From contig JAMXBD010000403.1 in the NCBI GenBank assembly GCA_024138025.1, positions 62,001 through 126,000 of the forward strand: 64,000 nt of DNA. The letters are read 5' to 3'. Both the position numbers and the translations under genes were made by a program. Below the pieces are notes generated by a model. It saw only the letters and a program-made list of their open reading frames with translations, searched no databases and was not told where the DNA came from. Shown here piece after piece: positions 47,407 through 59,180 of this stretch. Within the stretch, counting starts at the first letter, position 1. The number at the start of each line of letters is the position of its first letter. Source of the stretch: Combretum micranthum. Taxonomy: Eukaryota > Streptophyta > Magnoliopsida > Myrtales > Combretaceae.

Positions 47407-47566
47407 GTGTTACTTTGAAAAGCCAAAAGACCCGTAACTCCCGTAACTTCCCATTTCCTCCATGATGAGCATTCAATTCCATTTATGTGTTACTTTGGAA
47501 AGCCAAAAGACCCATAACTCCCGTAACTTCCCATTTCCTCCATCAATGAGCAGTTAATTCCATTTA
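47407..47566. repeat. 80-bp tandem duplication
   Basis: GTGTTACTTTGRAAAGCC starts at 47407 and 47487. The two 80-bp units differ at only a few positions and both contain CCCGTAACTTCCCATTTCC. Confidence 0.88.
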
Positions 47567-48760
47567 TGCAAAGATCATTATAAATTGAAGATGAAAGAAG
47601 AACAAAAAAAGCAGAGAAGAACAAGACAAGGAGAGACACAGAAAAAAAAATAATTTTATGTATTTTTGCAGAAGCATTTGTGCTTGAGTGTTTCAATTTA
47701 TCAAGGAACATCGTTTGTATTGCTAATCTAATTTTAGATCCTTTCTATTTCTCCTTGTTATTGATTTATATTGTTTTATCTATGGAGGAGTAGTTTAATA
47801 TTGCTTGGGTATTGTGGATCCTTGATTGATTTCATGTGATTCCTTTGTTCTTAATTTCAAAACGTGTTGATTTTATTGTATTCAACAGCTTGTGTCTAAA
47901 GAATGAGTCTAATTGGATAGTGCATCCCATTGGATTCATGTTTGAATTTTGTTAAAAATACATCGAGGTTGATTTAATGAATAGATCTAAAGCTATTGAT
48001 GAGATTGCTCATAATCACCTAGAGATGGGGATGGTGAAATCTTTTGTCACTCGTTTTGAATTCATCACTTTGGTTTTAAAACGAAGGATTCTTGTTCTTT
48101 ATGCAAATTTAAGTTGCTAATAGTCAGGAAGACATTCCGACAGTTTGGCTTAGGTTTAGGTGCTTTTGACTTTGAGAGAAGCATTAGCATAATTTAGTGA
48201 ATCCGATGGTTCAATAATCAATACAACTTTTTGAGAAAATTCTTGAATCATATGAATAGATCTTAGGTGAAGCATGACCCAAGCAACCTTGTGAATTGAT
48301 TTATCCTTTTGTATGCTTGCTGCGAAATCTGTGAATATTAGACTTAGTTTAGTTTCTATGTATATAAAACCAATTCTGATTTTTTTCGGCTTGATAATAG
48401 GAAAAGAGTGAGTAGAAGTACTCATCAGCGTTCCCTAGGAATACGACCTAGATCCTTTCTCTATGCTACATCTGATGGGTGTGCTTGCCCTGTAAGACCA
48501 TAGTTGAAAAGAAGACGATTTAGAAAATTTATAAATTTAAAACTTGGTCTTTTGAATCTATCAACACTATTTCTATAATCCTTAGAGTTTCAAAAAGTGT
48601 CAAACAAGGAAGTATAACTATATATTTATAAAAGCATGGGTGTGATACCATCTACCAAATCTTGTCGGTGATCAACAGACAATATTATGATTCCTCATTC
48701 AAAGCTATCTAAATGAGCATGGCGTAAAGCTAATGACCTGCCTTATTAAGTGTGAGCTTT

Positions 48761-50089
48761 CTAAGAGAGGATGAAAGTGGATGGATGGTCTAACAATCCC
48801 CATTTGGAGTCTGCCAAGTCAAATCTCCTCAAGTCATTCGGTTTCGTGTTCAACTATGTAGCATGCATTGCCTCTTTATCTACGCATGTGACAAGCTATG
48901 GGGATATATATATATTTATATATATTAAAAGAATATGTGTCTAGTTTTAATTGATGAGTCTCTGCTAGATATCTCCAAGGTCTAGTTCGAGTCAAGATCC
49001 AAACCAAACCCTCCAAGTCTGGGGCTTAAAAATGATGACCTAGAACCACCTTAGCTAAGAGACATGACAATTACAAAATGTTGACCCATTGATTCTCAGC
49101 TTGAGTACGACCGAGAGCAACCCATCTTATATTTTTCTAAATTAGTGAATAAACACGAATTCTTAATTTAAAATAAAATTTTAAACTTAAAATAGAAATT
49201 GGGCCTAAGCATACCCTACTGTTTAACTTATTTTCATTTAATACTATCAAGATGTGCAATTTTTTATACAAAATAATATCTTATTCGCATTGAAATATTA
49301 GTAATGTGGGACTAGAATTTCACTCTAAAAGATTAGTGTTTATAAAAGAAGAGGAAGTCTTACATTGTTTTGAATTGAAATTGTTCTCTTGTTAGAACTC
49401 TGTATAAAGCACATCTATTTTTAACTATATTCATTTTTACATCATTAAATACTATGAATTGATAATTAATAATTTTTACTCACATGGAAAATAGTTTAAA
49501 TATTAAATGTTATTTATTTTTTTAACTTTTCTTCTACTTTGTGTTTTATTTTTGTTTTTATTTCTTATTTTTATCATAAGTAATACATATTTTTATAATA
49601 AGTGGCACCCATTAGCCTCTTTTTTCCTTTTAAAAAGGACCGATGGACCCAGTGGATTCGACTGGTCTATACCACAAGCTAAACCCACCCTAGCAAAGTG
49701 GGTAAATTCAAAGACCTGTTGTGATCAAGTCAGGTCAAGGTCCCGAATTGACTCTTGGAGATGTCTACTCACTACATACAACCGCTCATTTATGCTAGTT
49801 TTGTACTAGTAGATAATGGCTTTAGACTATAGCTCATATATAGTCATATATAATATCATGATAATGTGTGTTGTTGTTAATCAATTTTTGCTGTTAGTGA
49901 CTACGTTTTAAAAACCAAACGTACAGGTATACTAAATAGCTAATGGTTAATTCTACTAAATCAATAAAATTACTTGAGCAGTTTTTACTTTCCTTTACAT
50001 TATAATGCTAGCCACCTTAGACAATTATAACTAGTTAGAATATCAAAATGAGAAAAGTGTATAACTCTTATGGTAGTACGATAGGGACA
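48761..50089. other. Non-coding flank within duplication unit 2
   Basis: No gene. 48810-48900 and 49985-50080 match the 3' side of chitinase unit 1. 49840-49930 matches 14320-14440. Otherwise AT-rich with short open frames of no recognisable content. Confidence 0.4.
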
Positions 50090-51012
50090 CATTGAACATG
50101 TGTGTTCAATGTGTATTTTGATGAGGAAATGAAATGCACAATTAATCACTCAATCATAAGTTACACTTAATTAAAGTGTCATGACAGACACTTACAGTTT
50201 GAATGCTGCAGGCTTAGCGTTCAAACGCTAGTTGATTTAATTCATGCCAAGAGCAAATTTATGCTTGCTCTGTTACTACCAGTCAGACAATAGTACTTAG
50301 CGTTCGATTGGTATGTGTTTTTCCTGCAGGTCTTCAAGCTTCTTCTAGATGCCATGTGAAGACATCGCTTACTAGTTGGACGGTAAGCTGTAGAAATATA
50401 ATCATTGGAGCTTTTCTTTTCCGACCGTTTTTGTGTGTTTTGTGAGTAACAGCTAGGAGGCTTGAAGATCTTATAAATACAAGTGTTTGTGGTCTTGTAA
50501 AAGTGTTTTAGAGCTTAATTATTGCAAGCATTTCCTTGTAAACTCTCTCTACAAGATTTTATTGTAAATTGTAATATTGTGTGAGTGAGAACCAAAGTGT
50601 AATGCCGAGTGCTTTGTATTTGCTATCCTCAGTCTAGTGCATTCATTTTGTAAAGACTTACCTTAAGCATTTTGTTTTGTTGATGTGTTGAAGTCTTATA
50701 TTGAGGCAAATATTTGTTGTGAATAAAGTGGTGAAGTCCTCTATTGAGAGAAGCAATTATTGTAGATCGTGGAGACTAAAGGGGGGAAAGCCAAACTCCA
50801 CGTTAAAATCATGATGCAAACTTTCCTTTCCCTATCTCTTTATTTATCATTATTGGTTATAATTGTTGTTGTGCATAAATTACTCCTTGAGCTTAAAAGG
50901 AAATCTTGTCTGGTGCTTAATCTATATTCATTAGGTCTTACTTAGTTTCTTCAATTGATATTAGAGTGAGGGCTCTAGGATAAGTATTTAATTGCATCTA
51001 AAGTTTAAGATC

Positions 51013-52790
51013 ATGGCTAGTAACACCTTAGGTTTTATGGAAGGACAAGCAATAAATAGACCAACCATCTTAACCAAAACAAATTATGCATATTGAAAAT
51101 GTAAAATGAAGATTTTCTTAAAAGCTCAACATATTTTCCTGTGGGGTATTATAGAGAATGGGCCCATAGTTATTGAAGGCAAAAATGAATCAAATTATAT
51201 TAAGGCAAAAAAAAAAAAGAAAGTTTAATTAAATGAAGTTGCTATGAATATATTATATTGTGGTTTAAATGAAAGTGATTTTAGTAGAATTTATACTTGT
51301 AATTCAGCTAAAGAAATTTAGGATAATTTAGAAAGTACTTATGAAGGTTCTACTAGAATGAAAGATACTAAAATTAGCCTCTTACGTGGAGGATTTTAAA
51401 ATTTTAAAATGAAGCTAATGAATCTATTGATGAAATGCATGATAGATTCATAAATATTATGAATCAATTGTCTATTCTTGGCAAGACTTATACTAACTTA
51501 GAAACCAACTCTAAACTTCTTAGGTCCTTGCCAAGAGAATGGGAGGCAAAGAGGACTGCCATTGAAGAGGCACATGATTTGAGCATAATGAGTAAGGAAG
51601 AACTTCTTGGAACTCTCAAGACTCATGAAATGGTCAAAAAGCATAGAGAGGAGTCAACCTAGAAGGAAATAGCACTAAAAGCCTCTTGTGCAAGCTCAAG
51701 TGAAGAAGAGGAAGAGAGTGAAGAGGATGGTGAGAAGTTAGACAAGCTTACAAAGAAGTTCACCATGTTCTTGAAGGTGAACAAGATGATGAAGAAAGAT
51801 GATTACGACTCCTCAAAATAAAAAAAGGAAGACTATCACATGCTTCAAATGCAATCAACCAGGACATGTTCAACAATATTGCTTAAATGCAAGAAAAGGA
51901 AGCAAAGGAGAGAAGAAAAAAGCACATATAGCTACTTGGAGCAATGAAGACTCATCTAACTCGGATGAAGATGTATGCTTGATGGCCATTGATCATGAGA
52001 TATGTTCAAATTCCTCACATGTTCCTTATGATGAAAATAGTTGATATATATGATAAGCATGTAATGAGCTAGTAAAGATGAAAAAGAAAAATAGCATGCT
52101 TAAATCCTAATGAAGAAAACAAGAGATGAAATGGATAATTTTAAAAATGATATCAAGAAATTAAAAGTCGCAATGAAAAGTTGCATGAATAAATTGAATT
52201 TTTGAAATTAGACAATCTAAATTGAATGATAAAAATAATAAGTTAAGAGGAAAGAATGATGAGTTAAGCAAAATGAATGAAAAATTGAAAATTGAAAATC
52301 GAAAATGATTTGCTCGACTTTGAGATTAAAACTTTGAATGGTGATGATAAAGTGATGATAACGTTGCATGTGCCAGTAATAGTAATGAGGAAATTCTAAA
52401 AGAGCTTGATGATTTAAAAATTGAAAATGAAAAGTTGAAGACTAGCTTAAGTGATGCAGATGTTACCATAGCCAAATTCATCAAGGCAGAAAATAATTTA
52501 AGTACTCTCCTTGGAAAGCAAAAAGTTGATTTCAACAAATATGGAATCAGCTATGATAGGAACAATAGTTACAAGCTCCATAAGACTCGATTTGTAAGAG
52601 CAACTTATGGTACTTGTAACTATTGTGGCAAACTTAGCCATATTATACACAATTGTGCAATAAAGAAAACTATGCATTTGGGTCACACAAGCAAGTTTGT
52701 TTAGGAGCCAAGAACAGAAATCCCTATTTTAACTAACCAAAAAGGACCCAAGCAAAAATAGGTACCAAAGATATAAATGTGTTTTATGTA
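51013..52790 (+). pseudogene. Copia element C gag (broken)
   Basis: Starts at 51013 with MASNTLGFMEGQAINRP. A gag core follows (MNQLSILGKTYTNLETNSKL, LRSLPREWEAKRTAIEEA, about 51460-51580). Then come an acidic Ser/Glu segment, a first zinc knuckle CFKCNQPGHVQQYC (about 51841-51885), a Lys/Asn/Glu-rich coiled-coil-like part, and a second cysteine cluster CNYCGKLSHIIHNC (about 52620-52660). It ends at QKGPKQ and VPKI, where protease would normally follow. There are several stops and frameshifts. It would have formed the capsid in the cytoplasm. Confidence 0.82.
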
Positions 52791-53106
52791 GGTACTTAAA
52801 AGGTCTTCAAGCGTGAAAACAAGGTATAATCTCAACTTGCTTGAGTTTAATGGTTTGTGCTCTTGATATTTATACACACAATGTGTTAATGTGTTTGGAT
52901 GAGCATTTTTTTATGATTGAGAACTTTTTATGATTGATTTGAACTAAATTTGTGCTAAAATTGGTTTTTGAATTCATGAAAATGGTTTCCCATGTTTATG
53001 CATGTGTAATGTTACTTGTGCATCTCTCTTTGTATGGCATGTTTTTAATTTACGTTTTTTATGAGTCCATAAAAGGAGAAATACGTGCACAATTAACATG
53101 TTTAAG

Positions 53107-53129
53107 TATATATATATATATATATGTGT

Positions 53130-53161
<32 letters not shown>
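53107..53161. repeat. Compound (TA)n-(GT)n microsatellite
   Basis: About nine TA units are followed, with one interruption, by about 17 GT units. It lies in the non-coding 3' part of Copia element C. Confidence 0.9.
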
Positions 53162-53162
<1 letters not shown>

Positions 53163-53558
53163 TATCTTTGGAAATTATGTGTAACTTGGAATTCCCTTTA
53201 GTTAAGCATCAAAGTTTTTAAACTTATTTGCGAAAATTCTTTTATAACATGGATACTTAATCGATGGGAGTATTAAATTGAGGAGAAGTTAATTGTGCAT
53301 GATTGTACTCATCAAAAAGTAGAGATTGTTGAACATTTGTGTTCAATGTGTTTTTTGTGAGGAAATGAAATACACAATTAATCACTCAATCATAAGTTAC
53401 ACTTAACTGAAGTGTCACGATAAACAATTATCGTCCGGACGCTTCAAACTTAGCATCTAGATGCTAGTTGATTTAATTCATGCCGAGAGCAAATTTGTGC
53501 TTGCTCTACTACTATTGGTCAGATGGTAGTACTTAGTGTCCAACTGGTACGTGCTTTT

Positions 53559-56500
53559 TGAGATGATTATCTTAGTGAGTTACAGGAAATCTATGGATGG
53601 TGAAACAAGGATGACATCTATATTAATCTGTGATGATGAATTTTGAGATGGTTCTTAAAGAAAATTTATATGAACATATAAATTGTTATATAGAAAGGCA
53701 ATACAAGTGTGGGAGACAATTGGAATGGCACAAATGGTAAATAAAAATTGTAGATTAACTATGGTGTCTGACAATAGTGAAAAAAAAGTTTTTTTTTATT
53801 AACCAATAGAGACATAGATGTTATAATCATCTAAAATAACAAAGTAATGTAAGGTTTGATCATTAGAGTTAGAGTTAAAAAATCTTAAATTCCATGATTT
53901 TAGTTTTCTGACTGTTAATTGAAGGATTATAAGATGACTATGTCCTAAATGGAAATGTGGTAATTAGAGGTAAAGTATAATGATTTAATTATGTTAATGA
54001 GTTGGATTGAGTTTTCTACAGTGCAATCTACAGTTGTTTTGGAGGATGTAATGATTGATTTATGAACTAAGATAAAAGTATATAATCAAAGAAGATTTTT
54101 TGTTGAAAAGTAGATTTAATAGTTATATAAGGATATCAAATCCTAGTGAAGAACAATCACTTAATATTGGCCAATAAATAGATTTGTATGGTGAAACCCA
54201 GGAGACAAAGTGCATTTGTAATCTAAATATCAAAGAATTATGGAATGTTAGGAGTAATGATGTTAAAGGAAGAGTTAGACGACGTCCAATGATTTTAAAG
54301 GTTTACTTAAGGACATAAGTATTAATTTTAATCTTCATGTATATATTGATGGAAAATATAAGAAAATATATTGGAGATTGAGAAAACATATTGGAAGAAG
54401 TATGGTTAGTTAATGAGTACTTTGAGATTAGATGAATGATATGCAAGTGATGTGAATTATTTTTTATATGGAACAATAAGGATAAAAACTAAGTTGAATC
54501 GATGGAAGTACGAGTAACACAGTGACATTTGGAGCTTCAGGTTAATGTAAGATTTAACTTTTGGAATTTAAATTGGGAACTATAATTATGAGATTTTTAG
54601 CTTTCTAAACATCGCTCGAGGAAACTGAATTGGAGATTTAATACAATGAGGTCGAGGCAAGATTTCTTGATGAATATTGTTAATAAATTTAAGTTATAGT
54701 CAAGAGGTATTGTGAAGTAACGAAGGAAGTGAATCCAAATTAAGTGGTGAAAGTTAAGAATTAAAGAGACGTCGATGGAATTATATTCTAGCTAGCAGAT
54801 ATAAGCATGAAGATGGGTCAATATGGTGTAAAGAATCAGAAACAAGAAGAAAAGGAGTGACAAAGAACAGGAGATGGTGATTCGGGTAACTTTCGAAGAC
54901 GAAAGTTCTTTTAGGAGGAGAAAAATGTAATATAAAGATAAATATTTTATTATGAAGGGCAAATGTGTCATTTGTTATAAAATAAGAGGGTTCTATGGTC
55001 AACCCTAATAAATGAGATATTATTATCAACCCTCACATTAATGATGGTTAACAAAATCTTTAAAGATTGTAGGGTTGCGTTTTTCCTAAGCTAACCTTGT
55101 CTTATAAATAAACCTCTTTATCCTAGTTTTGCCTTGCCTTTTTCTCAGGAAAAACCCTAGGTAAGTGGGTCTCTCTCTAATCTTTTTCAATTAATCATTT
55201 AGGGTTATCTGTCTTATAAGATTCTTTTCATATGTTTGAAGGAGATTCAAGATCTAGTGAAGAAACCCTAAAGTGGATTTGGAGATTTGTGGTTTCGAAT
55301 CAAAATAAAGGTATGATCTTTATTATAGTTTTCTGATTTCTAAAATTTATAGATTATACGAATATGATTATAGCAATTAAGAATAGTTAATTGATTGGTT
55401 TAGGGTTTTTGTTTCAAATCAAAATCTGCAAGTTCTAGGTAAGTAAGGATCCATCCAATCTTGTCATTAAATGAAATTTTATTTGTTGTTGTAAATCGAA
55501 TTGTTAATTGGAGATTTCATATATGTATTGAAGGAATTGTGTAGAAATTAGAAATTGAGGAGAAAGCTAAGTTTGAAGGTTTCATTGAATTATAAACAAA
55601 GGAGACAGGTGTGTTAACCTCTTTTCGTAGATCTATGATTAGGGTTATAGATCCTTTGAGTAAGGTTATGAAATTAAGGATTAGGGTTTAATTATGTGTT
55701 GCAATTGGAATTGATTAAGATATGCTGTTGGTCAGGAATATTTGTGGGATTAGGGTTCTATTCTTTTAAGAAGATCTATTGGTGGATTAGAGTTTGGAAG
55801 CGAATCCAGGTACGACCATATCTTGTTTATTGTTTGTGCTTGTGCTTGTAGGATTAAACATGCATATAAACTGAACTAACCCTTACAGGCTTTTAAAAAT
55901 TGTATGCTGCTTGTGTTTGGCTGCAGTTAGTAAAGACCACGACAGAAGTGTGATACTAATGCTGACAACCTGATGATCCTTGTGTGGCAGTGTCCCGAGT
56001 GAGTTGCACTAGGAAATGATTCGGGTAGATTAAGAGTCGTTACCAGCTTAATTGTGAAACATAACTATATATATATATATATATATATACTATTGCATAC
56101 TATGGTTTTCATCGGAGCCATGAGTTACTCCGGGTTTAGGATTAGTCATGAATAGTCCTAAACTGTGCTGCTTGTTGGTTGATCAAAGATAATAAACCTG
56201 TGGATGTTGCATAAGCATATATGCATGTGAATTTGCTTGATGAGTGTTCACGCGCATGTGTGTGTGGTATAGCGTACTGGCCGTTTTTGCTCAGCCCTTT
56301 ATTTTTCAAATGCAAGTGAAGATGATATTAGTTGAGAATTGTTTGGATATGACTTTTATGTTGACCATGGGGGACGACGTTAGTAGATTCGACTTTCCTA
56401 TTGGTGACTAACAGATTTTTTATAAATAAGAATAGGAGAAAAAATCTTTGAAGACCATATAAAGTATATGGAGTTTGTTTAGATTATTATTGAAGATTTT

Positions 56501-56720
56501 ATAAGATAACCTGTTATGTTTTGGATTTTATATAAGTACTTTTGGATAATATCAGTTTATGTTTCTAAGAGACGAATTGTAGTAATGATAAATTTAAGTA
56601 ACCTTTATGTAAAATTTGGAAATAATTATATTTATGGTTTAGTATTTTATAGCTTTGGCGTGTCCTTTTTAAGAGAAGGACGCATCGCGAGTTGTAATGC
56701 CGTAAAGTTAGGGCGTTACA
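53559..56720 (+). mobile_element. Gypsy remnant with 3' LTR, inserted in the Copia C 3' LTR
   Basis: 53559-54926 is degraded non-coding sequence with the character of a Gypsy 3' region. It ends in CGAAGACGAAAGTTC and the purine tract TAGGAGGAGAAAAA. The LTR follows at 54927-56720 (TGTAATATAAAG to GGGCGTTACA, 1794 bp) and matches the solo LTR at 31011-32798. No 5' LTR, gag or pol remains. The flanking Copia bases CTTTT and ATTTT are a one-mismatch candidate duplication. The Copia LTR reads through when this block is removed. Confidence 0.75.
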
Positions 56721-57435
56721 ATTTTCCTACAGGTCTTCAAGCTTCGTCTAGACACCATATGAAGATGCCACTTACTGGTCAAACGGTGCAAACATATCAT
56801 TCGGATGGTAAGTTGCAAAAATATAGCCGTTGGAGCTTTTCTTTTTCAACTATTTTTGTATGTTTTGTGAGTAATGGCCAGGAGGATTTAAGATCTTATA
56901 AATACAAGTGTTTGTGGTCTTGTAAAAATGTTCTACAGCTCAACTATTGCAAGCATTTCTTTGTAAACTCTTCGTACAAGATCTTATTGTAAATTGTAAT
57001 ATTGTGTAAGAGCCAAAGTGTAATGCCGAGTGCTTTGTATTTGCTATCATTAGTCTAGCACTACATTAAGTAAACTGTAAACTTGTTGATGAAGTCGATG
57101 AAGTCTTGAGTTGAGTTTAGTGCATTCATTTTGTAAAGACTCAACTCAAAGCATTTTGTGTTGTTGATGTGTTTAAGTCCTCTATTGATGCAAATATTTG
57201 TTGTGAATAAAGTGGTGAAGTTCTCCATTGAGGGAGGCAGTTGTTGTGGATCGTGGAGAATAGGGGGCGGTTCGAACTCCACGTCAAAATCATGGTGCAA
57301 ACTTTCCTTTCCCTATCACTTTATTTATCATTGTTTGAGTATAATTTTTGTTGTGCATAAATTACTCCTTGAGCTTAAAAGGAAATCTTTTTTAGTGCTT
57401 AATCTATATTCATTAGGTGTTACTTAGTTTTTTCA

Positions 57436-57693
57436 GGGTTAATATCATGAATGGAATTTGAACTTTGATAAATACGTAATTAGGAATTTGAACTTTACAG
57501 TTTATCAATTTAGTATTTGAACCTTAAAATTAATCAATTAGTATTTGAATTTTGAAATTGATCAATTTAGTACCTTAAAAACTTTTTGTGCATGCCACCA
57601 ATACCTCCATTAATTTTTTACAAGTAAAAATTGATCAATTTTAAATTTTAGATACTATTTTAACCAATTTTGATGTTCAAGTACCGAATATCC
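57436..57693. mobile_element. MULE-like MITE remnant beside Copia C
   Basis: Starts GGGTTAATATCATGAATGG, like the termini of the 3498-3726 element (- strand GGGATAATGTCATG), and shares its interior words (TTGATCAATTTAGTACC, TTTTTGTGCATGCCACCAATACC against CATGCACGCCAACAATACC). The right end near CCGAATATCC is poor. It is absent from duplication unit 1, so it arrived after the duplication. Confidence 0.6.
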
Positions 57694-58139
57694 TTCTATC
57701 TTATAATCAAATTTTGGACTGTTTCTATTTGTGCTTAATAATATATAAAACCGATGGAGCAGGTGTGAGTTTATGTCAATCGATGTTCGACTAAGTCCAC
57801 CTCTTGTCGGTTCGTATTCAATTTTTGGTAGTTGTTGTCTGGTTGAGCTTTCGAATGTAACATCAAATTTAAATCTAACACCTAATTATGTGGTTTTCTC
57901 ATGCAAATTACATGAACTGGGAATAAATTTTTCGGTTAGTTAGTTAATATATGTAGAAACACCTTTTCTATATCACCATGATATATTGTTATTCCACTCT
58001 AACGAACGGACATCACATTCATACATCCTCATGAAAGGGGGTTATGTACAGTCGATCATTATTCCAAGAGGCAAATACGATATTCTAAATTTAGCAAGTT
58101 AGATTATCGCCAGGAGGAACACCAAGTTGGTTGCAGTAA

Positions 58140-59069
58140 TCAGTGTAAAATTGAACCCGAGCCGGACAGCGGCCGGGTGGCTCCATTGCATTCTACTGCA
58201 CCATTAATGGCCCTGATGGTGGCTCCAAAACTTTGACTTAGAACAGAATGGACATTGGTCATCCAAAGCCAAAAGGCAGTCTTATATGAAATCACAACAT
58301 CATTAGCAACTGTCTCGGGTGAGTTCAGCCCATCGAATCCAATGCTAGCCCCGGCAGCACCATAGTTGTAGTTCCATGTTAATTGAAGTGGTCCACTCCC
58401 ATAATAGCCCTTGCTGAGGTTGCATGGATATTGGGTGTTTGATGCATCACAGTAGTCTCTGCTGGCTCCATCGATTTCATTAATGTAGCAGAAGTCTACG
58501 CAAACCCAAAACCCAACATCCATTAATTATCAAAAAGCCATTGATCATATGATAATAATAGAGCGCATATAAATATGGTGTGTCTATGTTTTATACAGAA
58601 ATAATTTGCAAATTTTTTTTTTTTTAAATGGATATATAATCTTACGTCCAGTTTCATGGGTGACATGAGCAAAGAAAGCAGCAACTTCACGCTTAGCATC
58701 GTCATCAGATCCATTAGCAAATTCTGAATATCCACTTGCTGCATCAAGAAATGCTTGCCTTGTGTAGAAGTTCTTCCCTTCACAGCCCGCATCCGCTTGC
58801 CCAATTATTCCATCGAAGAAACTATCCGTCACGACATCCCCCAACATGCTACTGCCACCCCTTGGTGACGTTAAGTAACACGACCAGATCGGCACCCCGT
58901 TCCCACAATAGGCATCTCCTGTGCAAAAGCCATATTGGCTGCAACATAGGTCCGGAGCACAACCGCAATCTTGTGCAGCCGCGTAATTGGTCATGATGAG
59001 TGCACCAATTAGGCTAGCTCCTGCATAAATTGCCATGACAAGTTTTGGATTGTTGATGGAGGTGGCCAT
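58140..59069 (-). CDS. Class IV chitinase (GH19), copy 2, damaged hevein domain and C-terminus
   Basis: Exons 58646-59069 and 58140-58495 join GGAC|GTAAGA to TAG|ACTTCT, giving HETGHFCYINEI and 259 residues. There is a signal peptide of about 33 residues. The hevein-type domain reads CGCAPDLCC to [11 protein letters not shown]. The GH19 domain keeps both catalytic acids (Glu139, Glu148) and the intact [12 protein letters not shown] segment that copy 1 lacks. Two defects show against copy 1. A +1/-1 pair of indels (about 58882-58904) replaces GTGCRSGPC with GNGVPIWSC and removes one hevein cysteine. Two single-base deletions (about 58160-58185) shift the frame after VECNGAT, so translation ends at GSILH. 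The normal last 27 or so residues, including YTDYCNQLG and the final Cys, are lost though still readable in another frame. It is probably a recent pseudogene or a weakened enzyme. Confidence 0.86.
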
Positions 59070-59180
59070 TTTTTGGACAACACAAAGATAAATGTTATTA
59101 GCTTAGAAAATAGTTGTTTTATATTATGTTAGAGATTGAATGCCCTTAGAGTTGATATTTATAGTAGTATTGGTATCTAT
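59070..59180 (-). promoter_or_regulatory. Chitinase copy 2 5' leader and TATA box
   Basis: TATAAATA on the - strand (59156-59163) lies 87 bases before the start codon. The leader is homologous to 37229-37360 but lacks its small GATAAAATGTT duplication. Similarity between the two upstream regions fades a little beyond the TATA box. Confidence 0.6.

Larger units (their letters stand above)
46620..48760. mobile_element. Unresolved LTR-like block
   Basis: Absent from duplication unit 1. The sequence is non-coding with an LTR-like architecture: a palindrome-rich segment at 47104-47304, an 80-bp tandem duplication at 47407-47566, then T-rich leader-like sequence to about 48500 (including CCTAGGAATACGACCTAGAT, a phrase common near the 5' leader of plant Gypsy elements). 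I could not find matched termini or a target duplication. Confidence 0.4.
50090..57435 (+). mobile_element. Copia element C, gag only, with split 3' LTR
   Basis: The 5' LTR is 50090-50953. The 3' LTR starts at 53327 (TGTTGAACATTTGTGTTCAA), is interrupted after 53558 and resumes at 56721, ending TTTTTTCA at 57435. The LTRs share most of their length, for example CACTCAATCATAAGTTACACTTAA and the sequence around GTAATGCCGAGTGC. The primer-binding site ATTGATATTAGAGTG follows the 5' LTR at 50954. The interior is only about 2.4 kb and contains gag but no protease, integrase or reverse transcriptase. The 5' LTR has lost its TG, and the flanks (GGGAC, GGGTT) are at best a decayed duplication. Confidence 0.82.

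Noticed and set aside
56516..56992. A 158-codon + strand open frame
   Set aside because: It crosses the junction between the Gypsy LTR end (56720) and the resumed Copia LTR, so it is a chance frame over two elements.
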